A DNA stretch of 64,000 bases, taken from NCBI GenBank assembly GCA_977006965.1, contig OZ345362.1, positions 2,480,001 through 2,544,000 on the forward strand, written 5' to 3'. Shown piece after piece: positions 9,839-21,721 of this stretch (the stretch's first letter is position 1; each line of letters opens with the position of its first letter). A program made the translations under genes and the position numbers. The notes beneath the pieces are model-generated. The model did no database searches, was not told the origin of the DNA, and saw only the letters and a list, made by a program, of their open reading frames with translations. Source of the stretch: Phymatolithon calcareum. Lineage: Eukaryota > Rhodophyta > Florideophyceae > Hapalidiales.

Positions 9839-12800
9839 CACTTGTTTTTCGGGCGCGACACTGCGTGCGGCGGACGCGATTATTGGAATGCTGCAACCGG
9901 ATGTGGTTGGGGTTTCTTTTCTTTGCACCGATTGCAGGGCGAATTGAGTGCCGCTTATATTTTGCCGCTGACCTTGCTTACGAAGATGAATATTGTTTGT
10001 GTGGGCGGGAAGATTGCGCCCCGGTCGCTGGTCAGCGTGCATTGGGATATGGAACAATGTAGTATTGTCCTGCTTTCAACTTTTTACACACAGGTGTTAT
10101 TGAATCTTGGCCTTCTCGCTTATTATCTTGGCAGAGCCATGGCTTATCCTCAACGTTCACCCCCTATGAAATAGATTGTTTCTTAGATGATAGGAGCAGC
10201 GTAGTTTTAGACTTTACTTGAGCGCGTTTTCTGCAAACAGAACTTTAAACCTGTGCAACCTTTGCACACACACCAAGCTACAGATGGTGCGTGAGACATT
10301 TGTTTCTCTGAATTTTTTTGCGTTCCTTTATGCAACTGATTCCTACTTTCATCATCCTACACTTCGCCTCGCGATTTTTGTTCATAGATCTTTTTCTGCC
10401 TTTATTCCCCTCATTGCCAGCCTCCAGTAGTTGGATCCTACACGAAGTTTGCCACGCAAGTTTTAAGCAGAAAAGAGAAGGCGCAAGATAGCGAGAGTAA
10501 GGCGCCAACGCACGTGGATGGTGCGAAAAAAGGGGTGAAAAGCGCTGTTGCCAAGACGGACATAATACCAACAAATAATCTGTCAAATCGAAATCGACGT
10601 CGAATTCAACGGATAGAGTGCAACACGTGGTACGAGACAAGCAGTCCTTCCACTCCTCCATTCCGTGATTGCGGCATTATCCCCTGCTTGAGCTTCCACT
10701 GGTTTGCCTGTCGGCCGCGGGAATTCTTGCTGAAAAGTGTCTGTTGACCGGGGAAGCGACATTTTGGTGTAAATTTAACGGGATATCTTGGTGAAAGCTG
10801 GATGTGAAACGGCGTGCAATCTCAATGAGTAACTCTAGGACATGTACCGCGGTGGAGAATACGGGTGTGAAGTGCGATCCTGTGAGAGTGGAGGCATGGT
10901 GGAAGGTGGTGTGATTGGATACGTCCCGAAAGCATTTGCACCGTGTCAGCAAAAGGATGGCCAGTGCGAGGAAAGAACAACCAACCGATTTGGGGAACGC
11001 TTATGCTTCGCAGGTGAGTCCCCCCCCTCGTCCGCATCTCCCCCTGCGTGCTGACCGCAGCAATGTGTAACCTGCTCCTAAACGCATCTGTGGGCTGTTG
11101 AATTCCCGCCCGTGTCCGCATCTCGTTGCTGAATTGTGTTCTACTACTGTAGGTTTGGCCCCATGGTATTGCACAAAGTCACTGTCTCTCGATGAATGGA
11201 CCATTAAAGCGCCACGTCGTGGAGATTGTGCTAAATCTTGTGTCGTCTATGACTTGTCTTCTTCAGAATGGCGCGAGCGTGGTCTTTCCCGCTCAGACGT
11301 GCGAACCATCGATTGTCCAAGTCGCTGTGAATGCACGCAGAGAGTCCGCGAGAGATCAAAAATTGCATGGGAGATCAAGCCAGCCCGTTGCTAATCTCGT
11401 TAAAAACCAGAGTCCCCCCACCCCCGTCTTTCCGCCTCCTTTATGCACGATCATAAGTGCAAAAATAATCTCGCCATGGGGAGGGCGGGATTATCAGAGA
11501 AGCCCTTGTGTTGGGAGCCACCATATTATAGGAACGAGTTTGGGTCATTTCCTGCATTTAAGAGTCGTCCTCCGAGCCGATAGAAGGTACGAAATATCCA
11601 ATCTCCCGTCCCCGCGAACGAAACACATTGTCATCACGATCATGACTTGTAGTGTAATAATTATCATGATGTCCCCCCATGTTTCTCATCATCTCACCGC
11701 AGGGGAAATAAATTTAATCGCTCGGCGCGCCGAGCAGCGCTGGCGGCGACCGAATTCGCGCAGCAGGGTGACGCTGTCAACAGCACAGGTGAGCTGTGGG
11801 GGGATTGGCTTCAGACACTGAGAAGAAGCCTATTGGTCGGTTTATTCCGCGGCGCGTGGATGAAGAGGTTGAAAAGTTTCACCAAAAAAGCCCTGAAACT
11901 AAAGCAGATGAAGATGCACAAAACTTCTTCTTCTTTCACGGTCCTCCGGCCAGATATGTATCTGATTTCCCCAGTTGAACCAGGAATCATGTGCAAGAGA
12001 GAAAAAGATATACTGTATACGTATTGCCATGCGCTGCTCGTAGAGCCACGACGGAGAGAAATATGAGAAATGCAAGTGAAACGCTGCTCCAACATGCCGA
12101 ACATGATTCGCCTTCACAGTCGTATCCTCCTTCATAAGGAGGACGTGACTTCCGTGCGCATGTCCCACTTTCCAGCTCGAGCCGTGACAGTCAATTCCAT
12201 AATGTTGTCCGGACACTACTGCTCTCCTTCCGGCAGACAACATCGTTCCGTGCCCATTTTTCATGTATGTCTTTCATACACACATAGTGCATTTAGCTTA
12301 CATACAGCTACTGACTACCCCAATAGTGCACAATGACTTCGGAAGGAATCATTCTCTGTTCGCCAGCTGGCTGTGCGCGCCTCGCACGCGCGTGACAACA
12401 CCGAATTTCTCAGCATTCGACGAGCGAGTTGATGATTTTTTTGAGAGGCATAAGTATGGGCCCAGTGGCCAACGGTTCTATGCAATGCAAGTTGGCGACT
12501 AAATTCAACTTTAGTGATTTCCTTCACACAACCGGCGCGGCCGGCAATGGGCCCCGTATGCTTCTGGGATGCTCCGACGAGTACTGTACGGCGAGCGACA
12601 GTTTTTACAGCCGCTGTCAAATGAAGGTATAGTTTATTCGTATGAGCCAATTGCGCCAGTTTCACTGTTTCAACTTTGCGTGAGTGGAGTGTGCGCTCCC
12701 CTTCCAGTCTGCTCCTGGTGTCTGCTTCGTGCATGCTTCCAGAAAACTTGCTCTCCAGTTTTGATTGCCCGAACGTGTTCCGCAAACGGTTGTTCCAATG

Positions 12801-13453
12801 TCCTGAAACAAACGACTGCGTCACAGTTATTCGATCACCGACGTGGCGCGCTCAAATTCCTCTTATGTCAAATGAACAATGCCTCATTATGCAAACATAC
12901 AGTGAAGAAGAACACTGTTTTTTGTTCGTTCCACTCGAAGCAAGAATAAACCTTGACGCTATGGAGGACAGGATCTGTACTGCCGTATCATACTACTGCA
13001 TGGTTTTGAAGCTGTACTATTTTTTAATAGTAATGAAACCGCAGTGCTCGTTTTCACGGATGCAATCCTCGTCCTCCGTGGCATGTGCCATACGAAAGCC
13101 GCATGAGTCGAATCATGTTCGTGCTGCAAAACCAGTAACAAAATATCTACAAATAACCTATTCTGCTTTGGAGACGGAAGGACTCGAAAAACGCCTGAAG
13201 ATACTCTTGAAGAGCTAGAACAGCAATGCCACCACTCACCTCTGGACAAGATCCAGCGTTGTGCAACGTGACGTGAACAGTACATCAACTAAGAAGTGTG
13301 TCAAACTACGTTCGCGCTGCGGGCGGCCAACAAAAAGCAACCTCAACACATAATTTCTCCCTTTTCCGTATTCTCATCTTCCGAGGTACATTGACATTTG
13401 CCACGTGCAATCAGAGCAAGGGTGCGGCAGCCCATCCTTTTCTCCGCAACGGC
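9839..13453. other. Intergenic region between ZF-B and ZF-C
   Basis: No gene is supported apart from one doubtful frame at 12733-13218. Short frames occur on both strands without domains. A small 8-9-bp hairpin lies at 12124-12145. The base composition shifts from GC-rich near 11.0-11.8 kb to AT-rich after 12.8 kb. Confidence 0.4.
12733..13218 (+). other. Unassigned open frame, 161 codons from ATG
   Basis: An open frame continuing from a non-ATG codon at 12676; the first ATG is at 12733. The predicted chain has scattered cysteines and no motif I recognise. A possible intron (GT at about 12625, AG near 12706) could join it to an upstream 12.4-12.6 kb frame, but neither half has independent support. 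It could equally be chance or a decayed repeat. Confidence 0.2.
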
Positions 13454-14137
13454 ATGACGCACTCAGACCACAGCCATATCGTCAACGTCCGCTCACCACG
13501 CCGCCGTCTCTATCGAGAGGATTCATCCCCCACAATAATATTCGACACCATGACAACACCCTCCATGCAGCATCTCCTCCGCGCAGCTCAATCCCTCGAT
13601 TCGTCCACAAGCACTTCCAGTACCACCTCACCACCGCCAACCATTATGTCAACCACATCGCACAATCCACCAACGCCCCCGCACGGAAGCAATAATATCT
13701 CCGAGACTTCAACACCCTCAGTCGCGAGACGCCACCGCGTGCAGACGAAAATATCCAGGAGACCAACTGTACCATGCGGCACCTGTGGCAAGCAATTCGG
13801 CTCGGTGGCCGCTGTGAAGAAGCACAATCGAGTTGTACACGATGAGGTGAAGGACTTCGAGTGCGCCGTGTGCCAGCGTCGCTTTGCCGAGAAATCTAAT
13901 CTCAAGAAGCACAATATTGCGCTTCACCAACAGACGCGCAGTCACAGATGCGATGAATGCGGTAAGACGTTCAACTTCTCGGATGGACTTCGCAGACACG
14001 TTAATAATTGTCATTTGGGTCTTCGACCGTATAAGTGCGACCTGTGTAAATCGGAATTTAAGCAACGAACGCACTTGCAGAAACATCTACAGGCTCTACA
14101 TCATGTCGCACCTGGCGCTCTGGGCGGTTCTGGATGA
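13454..14137 (+). CDS. ZF-C, four-finger C2H2 zinc-finger protein
   Basis: A 227-residue single-exon paralog. The frame is open further upstream to 13298 but only by a GTG; the ATG at 13454 gives a length close to ZF-A and puts finger 1 at residue 108, exactly as in ZF-A and ZF-D. Fingers lie at about 108-129, 137-158, 166-187 and 195-216 with all ligands present. The shared finger 3-4 block (RRHVNNCHLGLRPYKC) is present. The N-terminal half is Ser/Thr/Pro-rich, has an Arg-rich start (RSPRRRLYR) and a weak version of the second motif (QHLLRAAQ), but lacks the SINFL motif of ZF-A, ZF-B and ZF-E. A second ATG at 13550 is a less likely start. Confidence 0.88.
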   Translation: MTHSDHSHIVNVRSPRRRLYREDSSPTIIFDTMTTPSMQHLLRAAQSLDSSTSTSSTTSPPPTIMSTTSHNPPTPPHGSNNISETSTPSVARRHRVQTKISRRPTVPCGTCGKQFGSVAAVKKHNRVVHDEVKDFECAVCQRRFAEKSNLKKHNIALHQQTRSHRCDECGKTFNFSDGLRRHVNNCHLGLRPYKCDLCKSEFKQRTHLQKHLQALHHVAPGALGGSG

Positions 14138-14500
14138 GGAGTGTGTCTCTCGTAGCACGTTACTTTGCTATATCACTCATCGTGCCCGAATCCGCGATTA
14201 TCTGCAAGACTGCCCGGGTGCGTAGCGTTTCTTGAATAATCCTGGAACAATCTGGAAGCGCAAGGAAAACTCAATACTTCGCAATCCACTTGCGGACCTG
14301 ATTGAGAGCCTAATCGAGACAAAAACACTCTCTTTGGGTTGACGGCTTTCAGGAAGAGACATTTTTTAAAAATGTTCCGCTTGAACTAAATTAAACGAAA
14401 AACAACTCTTGTTCAACAAAATTAATCTATTGAATTTCTTCATGGAGACACCTTCGGCGCGTCCTACAGTGTTCTCTTCCTCAATACTTCGGGGCACTAG

Positions 14501-14552
14501 AAAAGTCAGCTCTAGCATAAGAATTTTTGTTCTTATGCTAGAGCTGACTTTT
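14501..14552. repeat. Hairpin, 23-bp perfect arms, 6-nt loop
   Basis: Arms 14501-14523 (AAAAGTCAGCTCTAGCATAA...) and 14530-14552 are exactly complementary around TTTTTG. An outer GGCACT/AGTGCC pair extends the fold to about 14493-14563. It would give a miRNA-precursor-sized hairpin if transcribed. Confidence 0.92.
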
Positions 14553-15444
14553 AAAAAAGTGCCACTGTATTGGGGCTATTAGCATGTAGGCCATGAGACA
14601 TTGCACTCAGAGTGAGAATATGGGGCTTGCGGTATCTAATCTAGGCCGATTGAAGGAGACAGAGGAGTGGTACGGAGAAAGCGTCCTTCAGCTTTTGGAT
14701 AAGCTCCACCCGGTGGCAATGCGGGAAGACGATGAATTCCAAAATCGAACTCGCCTGTACAAATTAGAGTAGCTCTACATGTTTCTCACTCCAGACTTCT
14801 TTGGGCTCTCTGTTGTGCTCTGCGGCAGTATTGCCGGCATGAGACCGTAAGATCAGCAAGCTGGCATATCTTAAATTAGATCATAGGATAGTGATCCATT
14901 CACGCAGTGACCATGATGCAGCGCTGGAACGATCAAGGAACACGTCGATATTTGCAGATAGATCATTTCCGGTGCACCTCTGCTTGAGACTGCAGGTCAT
15001 CTGGGAGTGAGGAGATGGTCTATGGTTTATTTTTGGTCAACGCTCTGAGGAAGCACTGTGTTGTTGCTATAGTCAGCGGTTTAGTGTAGTATACAGCAGT
15101 CTTGATTCCAGGATTGTCCGCGCTGTTACTCTCCAGCGCCATCTTATTCCACTTACGCCGCTCCGTGGCTCAGCTATTATGGGACAACAGCGTGTTGAAA
15201 AGCAAACAACCAACAGATTGTGAGAGCGTATCCAGTCTCTTGTTGAAGCTGCGATGCTGGCTTAGGTCACATGTCACAACCATGACGACTTACACGAGCA
15301 CTTGATGGTAGAGAGATATGAATCAAGGACGATATGAGTGACCAGACTACGCTACCTTAGAAAACCGTTCGAAAACTGAGCCCTGTTACTAGGTGAGGTG
15401 TTCGAAGCTTTAAAATAAATCCTTATATATCTCCTCTCACGGCC

Positions 15445-15493
15445 ATGAAGTCGACTTCATTAATGTAAATCCCCGATCGGGGATTTACATTAA
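15445..15493. repeat. Two adjoining perfect palindromes (16 and 34 bp)
   Basis: ATGAAGTCGACTTCAT (15445-15460) runs directly into a 34-bp palindrome (15460-15493) with 17-bp arms (TTAATGTAAATCCCCGA) and no spacer. Confidence 0.93.
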
Positions 15494-16661
15494 CGCGATC
15501 ACTCTGCTGATCGCCCTTTATTCGTTGACGATGGTTTGCAGTCCACCGCTCTCTTTTCTCAGAATATGTCCGTACTGTCAAGACTTATTTCCAAATGCTA
15601 GTGAATTCAACATTCGAAACCCGAAAATAGCTGTAAAGAGCTCCGCGGTAGGACATCCTACACACCACGTCACTTGACACGTAGGAAAGGATGGAAAACA
15701 GTGTACGTAGCTCTAGCAATATTGTACATGTATCCCGAGGGAAGCTATTTTGGGAAACTGTATGTGCCAGAGTGCAGAACACAGTTCCAAGCGTGCTGGC
15801 TTTTTGCTGAATGAAATAACTATCGACGAGGTTTTTCGCTTAGCCCAAAATTTATTGTTGATTCGAAATAATAATAGCCTTCGGAAAGCCTGGTAGAATG
15901 CACTGAAGTTGCATTTGAGCTTTGCGATATGTCTCCACGATAGCTGGTAACATTAATTTATTTTCTTCTAAATAATTCACAGTCCAGACAAGAATTCAAG
16001 TCAAAATCTCGTTCTTACGGTCATACAGCCAAGGGCATATGTGCCCAGAAAAAGAGGAGGAACAAGAAGTGTGATTTTTTGTTTACTTTTAAAAAAGGTA
16101 CCATACTGTGCCCAGAAGGGATGTACACGAAATAACAACTTCCGGCCATTTTTGAATAGATAGCGCTAGATGCTAGACAATATATTACATTTCGAAGAGA
16201 GTTTTCAGTGTTTTAAGTAATATGTCGTGCATCAGTGGCGTGCCAGGATCTGTTCTGGAACAAGAATGAAAACAAGGTACACTTTCGGGCCCGGAAATAT
16301 GCAAAGAATAAAGGCAATTGATTGTCCTTGAAACGGTCTATCGGAAGCACAAAAAGAGACTTTGTGCAAGTTGATTTTTGACAACGCTTGTGCACCTTTA
16401 TAATAGTCACGATAGTCCTCAGAGCATTTTGAGTATTTCTGTTCGCTCCAAAAACAAGTACCATATTTGATCAAGCTCTGGGGGTCTTTTTAGCAACCGG
16501 CTGGTGAGAGCCTATGCTAGTAGACTGGGCAAATCCTGCGGGTGAGTGGAAGTGAGGGGACTAGCAAATTACCATTGGTCTGGCGAAGGATGCACCAATA
16601 TCAGGAGAGCTAAACAAGGGCCTGGCAAAAAATTATACCCACTGTTTAAGATCTGCTCAGC

Positions 16662-17117
16662 ATGATGTTGATGAATGAATTCAAACTCGAGGTTCTTATG
16701 TCTTACACATTGCTGTTTAAAAATAGGCGAAAAACGCTTTATCTCAATATTTTCATCACGGCTGACTCTAAAACAAGTATTCGTGTGACAAGTGGCGAAG
16801 TTTGCCTTCGTGACACCTATGAGAGGAAACGTTGCGCGGAGCAAACAGCCGAGGAGCGAGCACGGCGGCGGAAGTGGAGAGGACGTGCAACACCGAGCAA
16901 GAAGTCGGTTTCCAGAGAATACCTAAAATACCAGCGGTATGCCGCTGCCGGCAGAGCGTCTATAGAGACGATGTCAACGCCCTTAATCAATAGGGACTTA
17001 CGCGAGTACCGCGCCACGTGCCATGCGCGGTTACGGCATGCTATCGGATCAGCTGTCAAACGAGCTCGGTGCACTGATCACCGAGCTGCAAAATGTGGCA
17101 CAATGAACACACAATGA
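16662..17117 (+). other. Unassigned open frame, 151 codons
   Basis: Begins with ATG ATG and is open to 17117. The middle is rich in Arg, Lys and Glu (ERARRRKWRGRA), somewhat like basic leader regions of transposable-element proteins, but no domain is identifiable. A 9-bp inverted repeat (AGCTCGGTG, 17063-17087) lies inside it. Confidence 0.22.
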
Positions 17118-17242
17118 CGCCTCGCTACCGTGGGTCGTCAACGGCGAACAATACAGGAGTTCTGCAATTTAGATGGGATATCTGAGATCCTAAATTTTTC
17201 CGCCCGCCCCTCTGGCGGTGCGTTTTCGTAAGCTACACTAAG

Positions 17243-17310
17243 GTAGGTAGCAACTGAGGAAGCCTTGCCCATATCTTCGGAAGTCTGTGGGGCTTTTAAA
17301 AAAACTTTGA
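17243..17310 (+). repeat. Rep-E fragment
   Basis: CTGAGGAAGCCTTGCCC, then CTGTGGGGCTTTTAAAAA, also found at 34160-34215 with few differences. The A-rich end suggests the 3' end of a retroposed repeat. Confidence 0.5.
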
Positions 17311-18257
17311 TCAAAAAAAAACACGTGGCGAAGTTTGGTACACCCTCTCTGTACTCTCATCGCACGCACAATACTGGTAATTGGCAAGGAAGCTTTAAAT
17401 TTAGGGACAAATGCCGGAATCCGTGGAACCTAACTCGAGGCTCTTGTTTCTTGTGTGTTTAGCAGCACAAAAATCTCGAAGTAATTCGCATAAGCCATGT
17501 TCACAACATCAATAGAGGACAACACAATAATGATCATCTGGACACCGCGATGATGTCGTGGTGATGGTTTCGTCCTCTTTTCCAACAATGCTTCTCAAAA
17601 AGTATTTCATCACTAATAGAGACTCACTGTAGGACTTTTTAACCTCCGCAAAGTCGTATGCTCGAGTAACGGTCCAATGTGTCCCTGTCTCACCGGTCCG
17701 CAGGTCCGACCGAGCGACGTTCCACTCTTGGTCTTCGCGCATTCATCGCGATACGACCATATTCATTTATAGCAGACACGCATTTGGGTATGCATATTCT
17801 TTTTCGCGGTCACTCAGTACTTCATGGCTGCCGGACTTAGATTTTTAAGGAAATTGAGCTGTCTCTATTATTGGCCTTGTAAATAATTTATTTTAGATTT
17901 GATAGTGTTTAACGGTTTTCATCCGGGGCGCTTTCTGCTTTTCTTGTTCTGCGCTTCGCATTGGGACGCGCTGGCTATCGGGAGGCATCATGAGCGCAAT
18001 TGCCATGCCATTAAGTTACATACCATGTACGCACGGGCTCGAAGTATTGAAAGCATTCTCGGAAACGTGTCGGAAACTCGAATGTCATCCTCGGGCATGG
18101 TTCTAAGAGATCCTTATTCCTCTAAACAATAAGGCCCCAGATCATGTTGCAGCGAACTAGTGGCTCATATCTTTGTTCTGTCAAGCCAGGAAAAGCATTA
18201 ACTCTGCTTTAGATTAATAATGGCGAAAGGGAGCTTCTAAACAAATCCCTACGTATT

Positions 18258-19560
18258 CGCGTTAGATGCATACACAAGAAAACTACCCCTTCATAACGGT
18301 TTAGCTGGGTTTTCAGAAAGATGGAAGAATATATTTCACAATACTTCGTGCAGAAAGCACAATGAAAAAGGATCATCTTATTTTGGCACTTCTTGACATA
18401 TCCGCGGCATACGACAGTGTACCATGAGATATCCTCATAAAGAGACTGACGGAGGAACTACCTGGAAAAAGAACAAGGATGGTGGCACACCTGTTCAAAC
18501 CCAACTGACAAAGGAACCTTCAACTAAACAGAAATCCAATCCAATCCTATTGAAACCCTCGTTGGTCCCTTCGGCTGGCGACGAAACAAGAATGTGGTGC
18601 ATAATTTATCGAGGAGTGCCCCAAGGCACCCGTCTAATCCATGATTAAACAATACATTCATGGACATCTTTGCTGAAGCCGTCTGAAAGTTCGATGGAAA
18701 TGTCTCAGAAAACCTGGGGCAGATGATGTTCAGCTTCAACGTAAGAACGGACAAAGACTGCAGAAGCTTTTGAATCGAGCGACTCTCTGGGGCAGTGAAA
18801 ATGGCGTGAAATGGAACGCAATACGAGGAAAAAGCGACGTTCTTAACTAAATAGTTTTCAGAAGCACTCGTTTTGCTTGGTGTGGAGAGAGCTGCATCAA
18901 GCGTGGGGGGCTCACGTATCTTGGGATACTCCTGAAAAACAAGGGGGTCACGGATGACACGGGTATAATAATAAGAGTTCGAAGCGCCCAAATCTTGGTG
19001 AGTACAAAAGATTCGGGAGCAGAAGTTCATGTTCACGGATTCAAACCGGCAACCTGTAGCAGGATCTTTACGTCGATATTAGTCCCAAAATGGGAGTATG
19101 CGATACATGTGACTCGAATGCCATTTCAATTGCCCTCGGTAATCGAGTCTGCAGAGTGCTTGTTCTAAAAACATATTTTCGGTAAGTTTGTAGCACGTCT
19201 CAGCGACCAAATTTGAGTTCTGTGCCGAATACAACCAGAAACGATGAGATGGCATTAAGTCGGCAAGGTTTGCATTAAGCCTTGTAGGACATAAAAAGCG
19301 CCTTGAAGGAAGCAGAGAGTACTCTGGAAGAGATGAGGACATAATGGAAGCAACGAAAGGCTCAAGAAATATGAAGACTCGTGGCGTGACCTTCAGCAAG
19401 TGGATGAGGGATATGTCACGAAGAAGAGGAGGAGAAAAGAAATAATTAAGGTATGGGAAAAGTAAGAAGGAAAATCATGAAGATTCTTATTGCAGAAAGG
19501 TTACCAGGGATCATCTATTAGAGAAAGAACGACACAATTAACGTGCCTCTGATATTTTTT
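18258..19560 (+). pseudogene. LINE-I reverse transcriptase remnant
   Basis: Plus-strand match to the RT and C-terminal parts of LINE-I ORF2: LDISAAYDSVP-like motif A near 18400, the GVPQG-like block near 18610, the LFADD region damaged near 18720, and the LSYLGI-like block near 18915. There are many stops and frameshifts and several deletions. It is 5'-truncated within the RT domain. It is much more decayed than the LINE-I at 40650-45769 and therefore older. Confidence 0.8.
18503..18549 (+). repeat. Rep-D tail inserted in the LINE-I remnant, with 9-bp duplication
   Basis: 47 bp (ACTGACAAAGGAACCTTCAA then a short CCAAT run) matching the Rep-D end at 59070-59120. It interrupts the RT frame exactly between the residues encoding LKP and SWV. 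Flanks TTCAAACCC (18494-18502) and TTGAAACCC (18550-18558) look like a 9-bp target-site duplication with one change. Confidence 0.65.
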
Positions 19561-19578
19561 TGAGCACACTTTGGGAGT

Positions 19579-19628
19579 AATTCATTATTGAGTTTGTTTT
19601 TTTAAAAAAACAAACCCTATAATGAATT
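19579..19628. repeat. Near-perfect palindrome, 25-bp arms, no loop
   Basis: AATTCATTATTGAGTTTG plus seven T faces its complement with two mismatches. It starts at the truncated end of the LINE-I remnant. Confidence 0.88.
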
Positions 19629-19744
19629 TCTTCCAACACTGTTGATAATTCAAACTTAATGCCCAAACAACGACTTTGCGATATTCAAGAAGAGATGCTG
19701 GAAATGGCAGTTGATACTGTCCAAAGAAAATTTCCGAAATCAAG

Positions 19745-19835
19745 TAATTAAATTAGAACGTAAGCGAAGGAATGTAGCTCAACGAAAAGTCGCTCAGGTG
19801 CAATGATAATTGACAAAGGGAGCTTCCCTATTCCC
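19745..19835 (+). repeat. Rep-D copy
   Basis: Shares GTAGCTCAACGAAAAGTCGC and GGTGCAATGATAATTGACAA with 59025-59130 at high identity. A shorter relative lies at about 18205-18245. Confidence 0.55.
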
Positions 19836-19964
19836 ATATATGATCCTTTCAGAAGTTCTATGTCGTGGCCCTAGTTCCAAAACCCACTTCGTGTGGGAAA
19901 AGCGTGGAGTCCACTATTCGCTCATCGGCCCTGCGGGCTCGCAATTCTTATTCTGGGGTTTTCT

Positions 19965-20150
19965 GGTCCAGTGCTTCTTCGGTTGTCACTAGAGGTGGGG
20001 TTTTGTACTCCACCGAATCATATTAAACCAACAAAAAACCTCTTCTTTAGACAGAGTCCAGCCAAAACCTCTTGGAACTAGGAAAGTTGCCCCAAGCGTC
20101 AGCAGATGCGTTGGTAACTTCTAAATAAAAATCTACCTTTCTTGTTCTTC
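19965..20150 (+). repeat. Rep-A copy, one of the longest
   Basis: Carries AGGTGGGGTTTTGTACTCCA, CTTCTTTAGACAGA, AAGTTGCCCCAAGCG and the end GCGTTGGTAACTTCTAAATA followed by AAATCTACC. It lies just left of the Ty3/gypsy LTR. Confidence 0.65.
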
Positions 20151-20185
20151 TTCTTCGGTCATCTTGGTCTCTTCTATAGTCATCT

Positions 20186-20533
20186 TGTAATCACTGGGAG
20201 TGAAAAGATAAGGGTTGGGGTTTATCTTGAAAAGGGGGAATGTCTCTGTGATGCGATGCCTCAGTCTAAGATGCGATCAGGATCGCCGCTTAAATAGGGC
20301 AGGGGCGAGCAATTGTACACAATGCAAAAAGGGGGGCACTAACCAACGCCAGACTAATATTACGTTGAGTGTTAGTCGATGTCTGCGGTAAATCCGTTGG
20401 TTCCTCTTGGAAGAGTTGTTCACGATACTTTGTTATCAGTGTCGGTGGATAGATGACAAGGAGCCGTTATAGAGCTCCTAGGCCGATGGTGATAAAGTCG
20501 TTCATTACACTACTGCAACACTGCGTGTCTACA
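20186..20533 (-). repeat. 3' LTR of the Ty3/gypsy element, 348 bp
   Basis: On the minus strand it begins TGTAGACACGC and ends GTGATTACA (TG...CA). It starts 25 bp after the polyprotein stop. A CTATTTAAG box lies in the right place for an LTR promoter. By eye it differs from the other LTR at about 13 of 348 positions. Confidence 0.88.
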
Positions 20534-20558
20534 GGGCCCCATACACTCGAAGGGTGTA

Positions 20559-21720
20559 TTAATCATTGATTCGCAATGCTTGCTTGGCCTTCTCCGCCAA
20601 CTTTTTCTTGCGTGTGCTGGACAAAAATGCTGGAAGCTCGTCGGGTACATCTTCATGAAGTTCTTCAATCTTCTGTCACATCCAATCGCTTTTGTCCGGC
20701 AGAACTGACCACTGAACTTGAACGAAGATTCCATCTGGTGCTTCTCCTATATCCACGAGTTTTTCAATCATCTCGTACTTAGTCTCAGAGAGTTCTAATT
20801 GTTTCGTCAGCTCATTTTTTGCCTTTTTGTCCGTCAACATCACCACAGTGCAATTGCATTCTGCTGGCATGGATCCGATCTGTTTTCCCATCTACTATGC
20901 TTGTCACATAGTAGACCAACTCGCTAACAATTGTAGTCACTCGCTTAGGATCGATCCATTTGAACTGCAGTTTGTGCTTCTTCTACTTGCCGTCCGGAAC
21001 ACGTAAAACCACAAAATCACCTAATTGAAATCGGTGACTCACGATGTTCGTGTTTTTGTTGCTCCACGACGTCTTTGTGCATGTTATCGATTGAAGACTG
21101 AAGTGTGTTAATCTTCAGTAATTGCATAGCCCTTGCCTTTTCAATGCTTCTCATCTTCACATTATGTTCCTCGCAGTCAATGACTAGTTGTGTGCGTTTT
21201 GGCTTGATACCAGTCATGACTTGAAGCGGGCTTCTGTATGTTCCATCGGTGTCGGAACCCGGCCTCTTTAGGGTACAATCGCTGATAATGGTCATCAACA
21301 CGCCTGTCACCGCAGTCTAATCCGGGGGCACCAGTTTCAATTCGGACAAAAGAGCGTTACAAGCAGCAAGCACAGTTCGCATTACTCTTTCTACAGTTCC
21401 GTTCACCCACGGAGAGTATGTTACCGTGAATGGGTTTCTGAGTTTGTGGATCTCAGCGAGATTTTCCATCAAAACGTTCTTCATATGAGATTCTTGGTCG
21501 GATACCCAGTTGTTCACAATAGAGAATGTGCGAATCCACCGTGCCAGTTCTTCAGCTGTTGTGTCCGCATTTGCAGCAACGGATGGACAGAGCCATACAT
21601 AAGACGATAAATCGTCCTTAATAACGAAAACGTATTTTTGGCCGGTAGTACTTGGACGCATATACAAAAATTCAAAACGTGTTACTTCGTTGGGCGCATT
21701 TCCGTGTACGGTGGGTTACT
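20559..21720 (-). pseudogene. Ty3/gypsy integrase core and chromodomain-like C-terminus
   Basis: The minus strand encodes integrase motifs: NEVTRFEFLY, then VFVIKDDLSSYVWL, VSDQESHMKN and YSPWVNGTVERVMR, the last carrying the catalytic glutamate region. A frame break at about 21313 leads to SPLQVMTGIKP, typical of the integrase C-terminal part. From 20780 the chain reads YEMIEKLVDIG, GIFVQVQWSVLP and IEELHEDVPDELPAF, the layout of a chromodomain that targets insertion to marked chromatin; one TGA interrupts it near 20675. The final stop TAA is at 20559-20561. Confidence 0.82.
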
Positions 21721-21721
21721 C

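Larger units (their letters stand above)
14138..18257. other. Repeat-poor intergenic region
   Basis: Holds two palindromes, a Rep-E fragment and one unassigned 151-codon frame, each listed separately. Otherwise no gene, RNA or repeat was recognised. Confidence 0.4.

Noticed and set aside
12733-13218. Spliced gene joining 12.4-12.6 kb frames with this one
   Set aside because: A GT-AG pair can be proposed, but nothing else supports the join, and the other genes here have no introns.
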